Source of the DNA: Euphorbia lathyris
Taxonomy: Eukaryota; Streptophyta; Magnoliopsida; Malpighiales; Euphorbiaceae
NCBI RefSeq assembly: GCF_963576675.1
Contig: NC_088911.1
Span: 30,116,501 to 30,180,500, forward strand
DNA: 64,000 nucleotides
Direction: 5' to 3'
Numbering within the stretch: the stretch's first letter is position 1; the number at the start of each line of letters is the position of its first letter. Below are positions 55,392-64,000 of this stretch, in pieces. Position numbers and translations under genes: made by a program. The notes beneath the pieces were generated by a model. It saw only the letters and a program-made list of their open reading frames with translations. It was not told the origin of the DNA and ran no database searches.

Positions 55392-57056
55392 TGATGCGCC
55401 TCCCGTAAAGGAGACTCACTAAGGGATAAGTGTACCCCGTCGTTATCAAGTAATAAATTTCTGGAAAAGTCCAGGTATCGTCCACAGGATTTATTTCTGC
55501 AAGTATCGAATTACTTGGTCTCAGGTGTTATCTAGGCTTTGGGGGTTTTGAGTTTGGTTTTTCTTAAGTTATTCTACTCCTAGGTTGAATTATACTATTC
55601 CTAGCTAAGTTATCTAATTCTAACTAAGTTATTCTACGCCTAATTAAGTTACTCTACCCCTAATTAAGTTAAACTACTCCTAGGTCATCTTTTACCAATG
55701 TAATTATCCGAAGGAACATGAAGGGATACGATGATAATGAAAATAGATTGTTTAGACAACGAAATTAAAACCTAATCTAAGTCATTTGTGTCCGAGGAGA
55801 TTAACCCTACCTATCCTCCTGAGGTCCCTAGTTCGTGATTCCCTTGTAAGGCCGAAACTAGCTCTAAGGCTCAGCAATTTGGGCTTAATCTTCTATAGGG
55901 TCGTCAATCCTATAGGCACTGACTAGGTCAGATTCAGTTCGCAATATGTGCCAACTTAATTTTGGGATTATCGAATGAGTTAAACCAATCAGACAAAGCG
56001 TGAGACAAAGATTAAAGCAATAAAACAGTTGAATAAACAAAACTATAATATATATCAAAGATGGAAAGTATTGTCACGAAGATACAATGAGCCTAGGATT
56101 CATAACATGGATCAGAGGCTAGTCAGAATATAAAAGAAGAAAAATCCCTTTCAGGGAACCTGTCTACCAATGCAGGCGTCTTCCTAGGACTTAAGGATGG
56201 AGCTTGAGCAATCCTCGGTGAGCGGAGCTTCGAAGGTGTCTTCAATGGAGGTTTGAAGGATATGGAGGAGGTGGAGAGGATTTCTCAAGGTGAAAAGCTA
56301 AGAAAATTACAAAGATAAAAGATGACCATAATTCCTAACAAATGGAACTATTTATAATGAAAAACTAAAACCTATTCCTAATGGAAAACTAATTAATAAA
56401 ACCTATTCCTAATAAAAGGCTAATTAATAAAAAGCTTTCCTAATGAAAGACTAATTAATAAAAAGCTTTCCTAACGAAAGACTAATTAACAAAGAGCTAT
56501 TCTAATGGAAAAATAACTCTCCAATTATTATCTAATAAAAACTAATTTATCTTTGGGGATAAAATATAATTATTTAAATACAAAAAGCCCAAAGATAATC
56601 CCTAAAAATCTGCCAAAATATTCTGCATGACTTTTATTTGATTTTGATGCGCCGAGTGGGTCTCTGATTCTGATCCTTAAAAATCTCCACATTTATCTCT
56701 AAAAATATGCACATAATCTCATAAAATATTATTTAGATAATTCACCCAAAATTAATTAATTATCCTACCAAAAATCCTTTTTAATTACCAGTCAAATTTG
56801 ATTTATTTTTGGTAGGTTAATTTCTTAATTTTGGGTACAGATAAAGCTCAAAATAACAAATAGAGATTAATTTATTAAAAGTGATAAAATATTTGACAAA
56901 AGTTAAGAATATTTAATAAAAAGCTAAAAAGTAATTTAAAAACCTAAAATTGACAAAACAATAATAAATTGCTATTAAAGTAAATAAAAAGGAAATAAAA
57001 GATACAAAATAGTCCCTAAAACCATACTAAAAGATAGGGTTTTTTGACCCGTATCA
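55392..57056. mobile_element. Probable solo LTR (1.67 kb) with 5-bp TSD
   Basis: It begins TGATGCGCCTCCCG and ends GACCCGTATCA, with an exact 5-bp duplication, GTAAG, at 55387-55391 and 57057-57061. There is no internal coding sequence, primer-binding site or second LTR. Near the start it has GTGTACCCCGTCGTTATCAA, AGTAATAAA and GGTATCGTCCACAGG. The same wording in degenerate form occurs at about 61163-61212. Orientation and superfamily are unknown; Gypsy is more likely given neighbouring remnants. Confidence 0.75.
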
Positions 57057-57061
57057 GTAAG

Positions 57062-58959
57062 GCTAGCAGTGGAGGCGCCTCTTAGGAACTCTCCTAACGG
57101 GGGTAAGTTATATGAGATTTCTATAACCTTATCAATTTTCTGAAATTCATGTGGTTTCTTTCGTACCCATTGATCTTATGGATTTCATGGTTTTATTTGT
57201 GCGTTTATTACAAACTGATGACAATTATTGCTTTCATGTGGTTAGCAATCAGTCTCAGGAGTGTTAGAAATTTATTGTTATGAAGTTGGAACTGTGCCCT
57301 TTATGTTATGATTGGGAATGGCACACCAGTGTGAAATTGTATGCAATGATATATACTAGTTTGAAATGATTTTTTTTCTTTTATATATTTTAAGTGCCCA
57401 TTGTGGTTCTCTCTTTTTGGAATGAATTTTAAGTACTTGTTGTGGTTCTCTCTTTTTCTAATGCAAATTTCATTTAATAGGCACAAAATGGCCTGAGTTC
57501 TATGTTCATGTCCAATATACCTCATGCATAACTGCATATCCTATTTAGCTTTTTTAAATTTTATCTGGAGCATGATAATGGAATGGTGATCAGGTAATGG
57601 ATCTTTGAAGAGTTCAATAGTAGCAAGCATTGAGAATTACTGATGTAAAGATGGTTTTATATCTTTATAGAGTGCACAACATTGAAATTCTAGATGGTTT
57701 GAAGTTGTAAAGCGCCAAAAATGATTAATTCCTGGTCAGGACATTAATTTTATGTCTTCATAGAATACCCAAAAAGTAGGACCAATTCTGTGACAGGAAC
57801 AGGTCATGTTACAGACCTGGACCTATTCTGAACAAGTTCTAGGCTGGTATACCAGTCCAGAACTGGACATTAATTTTTTTACTATTGAATTCTATTTTTT
57901 TACTATTCTGTAACAGAAATTCAAACAAATCCTATTCTGTTACAAAACTATTAACAAGTTCTAGGCTGGTATACCAGTCCAGAACTGGTATGCGAGTTCA
58001 GACATGGACCAGTTTTGTAACAAAGCAGGTCTTGTTCTGTACATAACAGAAAAATAGGCCATGCTCTCTTACAGAACTGGTAACAAGTTAGAGTATTTCT
58101 AATTATAAAGTTTGCAACATGATTTCTTATATTAATTCTTCTTATGGGTGACTTTTGAGTGAATTATAGAGTATTTCTAATTACTTTTAGGATTCATTGG
58201 TATACGTCTTGTGAGAGACCTGGAATTTGAACTTTTAGGTATCAATATGAGTCATAACAGGGTATCAGCTTGTTGTTAAAATTCTGATATCTAGTTTCTT
58301 CTAATGTGTCAATGGTTATGTTTATATATGGAACATTAGTGAGTTGATATCTGGACAACCGAGGAAATCTACTCATGTTTGGATACCTTTTGGGAGCATT
58401 GCCTCAAAGATCGCCGATTTTGTCTCCGCTCGTTGTTCGCCCTGTTGGATTTACTTTGAAGGATGTTTGCAGCTATGGTTGTGGAGAGGATACTCAGTAG
58501 GGGTATGTTACTAGAGTATTTCTAATTATATTTGTACCTATTTCATTGCTTTTGGGTTGTAATATTTTATTGTTTATTTACTTTTGTGTATAAATGTGCA
58601 ATATGACATAAAAATTGATTTTTTCCCAAACAAATCAAACATTAAAAATGAATTTAAAAGCTTAAGAGAGTTAAGTAGGAGGCTGATGGGTTCATCGGGC
58701 GATTTTGGGGTGCGTAATATTTTCTTTCGAGTAGATATTAACCTTACCCAAACGTACCTAACTTTCCGAACCTACTTGCTTCCCGCAAGGAATCTCTAGT
58801 AACATTCTTGGACCTAAAATCCAAGTGGCGACTCTTTCTCTGACACCAGTCCTACCGAGCTATAGTCATTTTCTTAATTGGACTCTAAGTCCAAATAATA
58901 CTGTAGTAGTCATGACGGACCTCCCGCGGGTGAAAGCCTGTCGAGATAGGCTACGTCTA
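57062..58959. other. Unassigned DNA
   Basis: Noteworthy only for tandem-like 'AGAACTGG(A/T)A...TTCTGTAACAGAA' and 'GGCTGGTATACCAGTCCAGA' repeats at about 57780-58080. A stretch near 58720-58860 resembles non-coding tails next to Gypsy pol genes. No gene could be supported. Confidence 0.4.
57780..58085. repeat. Cluster of short degenerate direct and inverted repeats
   Basis: GGCTGGTATACCAGTCCAGA is present twice (about 57842 and 57964) and includes the palindrome TGGTATACCA. TTCTGTAACAGAA-like motifs recur several times. Origin unknown. Confidence 0.6.
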
Positions 58960-61130
58960 CACCTATACGGAGCAGAAATCCACTACACATAGGTGGAAAA
59001 AGCCCTCTTCACCATCACCCACGCTACTGACAGACTGTGCCCTTACTTTCAAGCCTACATAATCATCGTTCGCATAAATTTCTCTATAAAAAAGGTCATC
59101 CAGCGGCCCGATGTCACTGGTTGGCCCCGTTTGATATCCTTTTCGAACCACGCTCGACTATCAAAGCTCAGGCACTGGTCAATTTTATTGTAGAGTTCAC
59201 CAGCGACACCGAGCCTACTCCTACAACTAGCCAACAAACCGATGTGCTAAAATGGAACTCCAGTATGAACGGCTCATGCGGTAATGGTCGAGCCGGCGCT
59301 GGAGTTTGCATCAAAGGCCCATCCAAGTTTTGCATCGCCTACGCCCTATGACTCAAATTCCCGACCACCAATAACCAAGCCAAGTACGAAGTGCTAATCA
59401 CTGGCTTACGCACTGCTAACCTCATGGCCACAGGAAACGCCGCATTTTACACCAACTCTAAACTAGTCGCCAGCCATCTCGACGGCTCATAGCAGATAAA
59501 GAAGGATGTCACCATCCGTTACCTAGCTTGTTCTCGGTCCCTCGTTGAGCAGCTGCAAGTAAAATGCGTATACTTTGACATCCTCCTAGTACCACAAGAG
59601 GAAAATAACGAAGCTCGCACAATTGCAACAACCGCAATTAGTGAATCCCCATTGCTAACAATCTTTTCATGGAAACAATCCACTATCCTATAATCACCGA
59701 CAGCTAGGTCCTCGTCTTCACTGACGCAGACGCATAACTTAGCGGCTATCGAGCACTTATCATCCGCTACATACTCTAGGGAATGTTACTAATGGATAAA
59801 GAAGAATCCATTCTCACTATCCGCATGTCATGGCGATACACAGTACACCATATAACACTCTATTAAAAGTTGTCCATCCACTCCTGGATGAAATACATCT
59901 CTCTAGAGGAGACAACTACCTCCATAAAATCCATGAAGGCGTATGCAGCTCACATCGTGGTAGTAGAACCATCGCATGAAAAGCCTGCCTCCAAGGGCTA
60001 TATTGGCCATCTATGGACAAAGACACCCAAGCCATCACTCGTAAAATGCCATAACTGACAGATACACACACACAAACATATGGTACCCGCAACCACCTTC
60101 AAAGGAATCATCTCACATTGGCCCTTCGCACTCTAGGGGTCGACAATGATTCACCTCCGTGGCTCACCCTCAGAGTAATGAGATCATAGAACTCACAAAC
60201 CGCACCATCCTCATGGGTAGGGGAAGAGCCAGTCTAGGGCCCGGGGAGGCCGAAGCCCCCCAGCCACCGGCTCCATCATTGAGTATCGGTAATTCGACCC
60301 ATTATAGCCCCCCTAATATTAGTTTATATAGTCTCTATGTAGTAATATTTCAATATTTTAAGGTAGATGAGATGGTTTAAGATACATTTTTTATTCAAGA
60401 GGTCTTTAGGTCCAATCCTCACTTATCTCATTTTATTTAAGAAATTTTTTATTTATTTAAACTTTATTTTTCAATAATTATAAAACTATATTACCATTAT
60501 TAATTAATTTAAATTGACTCTTTATTTTCATAACACTTTTGAACTCATTTTTATTATGTTTTCCATTAAAAAAATGATTTCTTATTTTTGAAACTCAAAT
60601 AACCTAATTTCTAAATTAAATTTTATTTTATGAAAAATATAAAAAAAACTGTGAAATGTTATAATTTTTTAGAAACTAGCATTGAACTAATAGAGAATTA
60701 AATATGTCTAGTCTTTTCACGTTGGCCACTTTTAATGTTTTAGCGAACACACCAAAACAATGATATTTTAATGCGTTGGAAACTAACTTTTTTTTTCCTT
60801 GCCCTGACGGGCTGAACTTTGAAAAATATCCCCCAACTACACGACTAAATTTAGCCTCCCCAATCTTAATTCCTAGCTCCGCCACTGCTCATGGGCATCA
60901 AAGCACGCCTTGAATCACAAAGGGAAAGCTGGATAGATCATCTCCCCGCCATGCTCTAATCATATCGAACAACACCACACTCGCCCACAAGACAAACGCC
61001 TTTCTTCCCGTGTTACGATGTTGAGTCCATACCTCGACCAAAATTATCATGCGATCACCCAGAGTTCAATAGTATGATGAAGACAACAACAACAGTGTCC
61101 TACAACATATCGTCAACCACATCGAGGAGG
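58960..61130 (+). pseudogene. Decayed Tat-like Ty3/Gypsy pol (RNase H, second RNase H, integrase)
   Basis: Plus-strand frames with many stops show the following. RT-linked RNase H end: VEKALFTITHATDRLCPYFQ, KKVIQRPDVTG, IKAQALVNFIVEFT. A second, archaeal-type RNase H: NGSCGNGRAGAGV, TNNQAKYEVLITGL, FYTNSKLVASHL. Integrase pieces: zinc region (HEGVCSSHRG), WPSMDKDTQAITRK, and after an insertion, KARLESQRESWIDHLPAML with TRQTPFFPCYDVES. A second RNase H between RT-RNase H and integrase is the mark of the Tat lineage. A hAT element (60218-60887) interrupts the integrase. Confidence 0.8.
60218..60887. mobile_element. Non-autonomous hAT element inserted in Gypsy integrase
   Basis: An exact 8-bp duplication, CTCATGGG, lies at 60210-60217 and 60888-60895. 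The left end is TAGGGGAAGAGCCAG and the right end in reverse complement is CAGTGGCGGAGCTAG. Joining the flanks continues the integrase reading (TNRTILMG then IKARLES), which confirms both borders. Its termini resemble those at 15234-16364. Confidence 0.9.
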
Positions 61131-61752
61131 CACGACTTGCAATCATATTGAGCGATTTCCACAAGTGCACGGTTTCGCTTGTAGTAATAAAAAGATATCG
61201 ATCCCACATGGAACGTTTTTCAAAAAAAATTTATTTATGTGTAGATTAAATACGACTTAAGGTTTATAAAAAATACATAATCGTTATTTGAAATTGGTTT
61301 TGAGATTGATTGAATAAGAATTAGGTTAGAATATGTAGAATGTTAGAAATCAATTCTGTTTTGAATATGAATTACAAAACAGAAACGTTTAGTGTTTAAA
61401 ATAAGAGAATAATTGTATTCGTTTGCATTAAGCAAAGAAAACAACTTTAAACTTTGTATAAATTAAAAAAGTGTAATAACGTAAACTCCTTCAATTAAAA
61501 GGCTTTGAACCGCAGACAATCCTCCTATGGTCGGGTTAGATTGCTACCTTAACCAAATTAATTCTCAAAAAATGAATTTGCCTAAGTGTTCAACAAAGTT
61601 TCCTTGTAAAGATATTGAATTTAACTACGTTTTAATGAAAACATCATAATTCACTTCGGATCATTTACAGAAGTGCTACATAAAATTATATTGAATTGCA
61701 CGAACTTTATTAGATGAAGTGTGAATGTGATACAAGTTTACAGAGAATAAAA
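61131..61752. other. LTR-like sequence following the Gypsy remnant
   Basis: It contains GTGCACGGTTTCGCTTGTAG, AGTAATAAA and GATATCGATCCCACATGG near 61163-61212, resembling the start of the solo LTR at 55392. It may be the 3' LTR of the adjacent Gypsy remnant or a separate LTR that continues after 63596. Ends were not found. Confidence 0.4.
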
Positions 61753-63591
61753 TGTTGGGGTTTAGTGTCCTATAGACAATTGTTCTAGGATATGAACTAA
61801 ATATAAATGAAGTGTTCTTTATGTTTTTTGTTTTAATAAGATATGGTTTCATAACTATATAAAGGCAACCTCTTTTAAGAACTAAATAAGTCTAATAAAA
61901 GGAAATCCCTAAGTTTGTCTAAAGTGATTATAAAGTGTTCATACAAGCATGAAGTGAGACGAAACTTTATAATAAACTAATAAACTTAAAACCACCCCAA
62001 GTCAAGTAATATGTTTAAAAAAGGATTGACATATCACTGTTGAGACTTGCATGTAACAATGTCTTCTGTCAAGACAGAGAGCTGATCTCACAAGCTTCAG
62101 ATATACAGATAATCTGGACAGTTGCATGGATCCAATGAAAGGGAGTTCATTAGGATTGGGGACCCGACTTGAGATAACAGGATGGGTAGATTTATCCTTG
62201 TCACCTGTTCATCTCATTGGTATTAATAGGTATAAGTAATCCTCAGACTCAAAGGAATGTTAATTAGTGATTCTGGATTATGGAATGTGATGCTTTGGTC
62301 CTGTTGTAACACGGTCCATAACAGAGATGACTCTAGGGTGTGAATGGCAGACGTTGGGTATCACAGGAAGTAATTGCAGGATAGTTATACATTGGATTGA
62401 GCATTTGTCACTCCCGATAAATGGGAGATACGTCCAAGGATCGCTTATGGAAGACTTGACTCTAAATCCTTGCAAGGTGATAGCTTAAGACTTGAAATAC
62501 AGATTTCACTTAACCTATCTAATTGGAGTTGACTCGGCCTGTACAAGTAAAACGAACGTCTCGCTATATGTGACTTGACATTATCCATAGTCATAAGATT
62601 CAGTTCAAGGATGTAGTTGATAAAGGATCGAATTATACTGTAACTAATACGGAAAGGTCAACGACAGAATCAACTTGTCTTCTTATAGCTCTGGGGGAAT
62701 GTTTCGGATTTGCTAATCACATTTCGCGCACTCATTCCGTTATGCAAAGATTAAATATAATTCTGAGAAAATTAATTTAATAGTTGCATACGGCTAGAAG
62801 CAATAAGAACCTAATGGGTCACACATAAGATTTGGAGCCCAAAAGAGAAACAAATGTTAATTAATTGATGGAAGCCCAACTGAGTCCACTAAGGCCCAGT
62901 AAGTGGGGGGGGCGATTTTATGTATATAAAATACATAAATAATTAATTTGATTTTTAACAATTCTAATTAGATTATGATTGTGAATTAAATTAATTAAAG
63001 GATAAATAAGTTAGGAGGTTTAATGAGATTAAATTGCTTCTATTATTATCCTGTCAGGTTATTATTATTATTATCTTTATATTTAGATATAATTATAGAT
63101 AATAACTAATAAGAATTTTATTCCGAATTAAATTCTTATTCAGTAACCTAATTCTATCTAACTAGGGTTTAGATATAAGAGAGTATATATACCCCCCTTA
63201 CATGAGAATTTCGGCCAACCCTAGTCTACCGAAGAGAGAGAATTTCGACCCCCTAGTTGAGGACGAGATCATTCACCGCTTCCTTCCGATTCGATCGATT
63301 TTCATCTCTTTCTTTTATTCCTTGATCTTGTGTTGATTAATTAGAGGCAATCTATTCTTGATTGCTTTTACACGGTTGAGTTCTAACTTGTTTTGAATTG
63401 TGTTTTTGTCTTGTGCTTGGGAACTCGAAGTAAGAGTTGTGGGCACTTCGATTGCAACGGTAGATAGAACTTCTAAAAGGTATTTCCTTCTATCCCTCTT
63501 TATATGAAATAACGATTAACGGATCTTGGGTTAATGGAAAAAGGTTAAAATTTTATATTTCCGCTGCCAAACGTTTGCCTATTTTCCTTCA
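61753..63591. mobile_element. Probable solo LTR (1.84 kb) with 5-bp TSD
   Basis: It begins TGTTGGGGTTTAGTGTCC and ends TATTTTCCTTCA. The flanks are TAAAA at 61748-61752 and 63592-63596. A TATA-like AGTATATATACCCCCC lies at about 63182-63197, consistent with a plus-oriented LTR promoter. No coding sequence or second LTR is seen in the window. The A-rich duplication is weak evidence alone. A truncated LTR is the alternative. Confidence 0.6.
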
Positions 63592-63596
63592 TAAAA

Positions 63597-64000
63597 AGCA
63601 TGGAAGCATTCAAAACGACATGAGAGTTCCGGGTCGTTAGAGTTTGTCAGGCTCCAGGGTCGAATCCGCTACTTAATCTTCTCGCTGAATCTTCGGAATA
63701 GAGATGGTTCTTCTACTACCAAAATGTAAACTAGTTTGAATAGATCTTAATCTAAGTCTAAATGCTAATGTGTGATGTAATTAATGAGTAAACAATGTGT
63801 GTACATCATATCGTTTTTACAAAATCGAACTTCTAACTCTGAATCGTTCTTGACTCAGAATTTCTGCATAAATTCTGTACTAAATCTTAACTCTCAATTA
63901 TATATTTTCAACTCTGAATCAACTTTTTATTTATAGATGTTGAAGAGTCGTGTCTAGGGGACGTGTCTGCTGTGAAGAGACGTTTCTATCCAATCGAACG
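63597..64000. other. Unassigned DNA at the window end
   Basis: It may resume the LTR-like sequence interrupted at 61753. No gene is seen. Confidence 0.35.

Noticed and set aside
60676..60885. 69-codon minus-strand ORF (MAELGIKIGEAKF...)
   Set aside because: It lies wholly inside the hAT element with an 8-bp duplication and shows no domain. I treat it as chance.
62278..62475. 65-codon minus-strand ORF in the right-hand LTR
   Set aside because: No motif, and it lies in a probable solo LTR.

Overview
The window is nuclear DNA from a flowering plant, almost certainly a eudicot. It is AT-rich, its genes have many short GT-AG introns, and it is packed with plant-type transposons. I cannot name the species. 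Three host genes look functional: SWC4 (+, coding 8226-12430, 16 exons as modelled), an INSIG-like membrane-protein gene (+, 22563-23632, 5 exons) and the plastid NifU-like scaffold gene NFU1 (-, 24571-33259, 3 exons). The last two converge. Nearly everything else is transposable-element sequence or anonymous AT-rich DNA.

Layout. 1-7000: hAT and PIF/Harbinger-type MITEs and two 5'-truncated LINEs, each with clear target-site duplications (TSDs). 7064-12430: SWC4; its second exon seems to carry a hAT terminus in the 5' UTR. 13380-16664: a foldback element, then a Mutator-like (MULE) element with a 9-bp TSD and a hAT element inside it. 16910-22312: a foldback element split by a broken Ty1/Copia retrotransposon (17050-22271). 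22563-33259: the INSIG-like gene and NFU1; NFU1 intron 1 holds a 6.4-kb Ty3/Gypsy element (25818-32196). 33510-37238: a pogo/Tigger-like DNA transposon with a non-autonomous Helitron inside. 37336-40921: several foldback elements. 41047-41620: a decayed Gypsy RT. 42912 onward: a CACTA-like terminus, then a second copy of the same Helitron (42990-52371) carrying a full-length LINE (44970-51254). 53328-55300: decayed host-gene pieces, namely an intron-containing copy of the proteasome ATPase gene RPT4 and an antisense HD-Zip homeobox fragment. 55392-64000: two probable solo LTRs and a Tat-like Gypsy pol remnant interrupted by a hAT element.

The order of insertion can often be read directly. The first Helitron preserves the empty site of the LINE that split the second Helitron. 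The pogo element, the MULE, the foldback at 16910 and NFU1 intron 1 each hold a younger insertion. All retrotransposon coding regions carry stops or frameshifts, so no autonomous element is intact as read. All boundaries, TSDs and exon joins were read by eye, and splice sites come from GT-AG consensus plus remembered family similarity.
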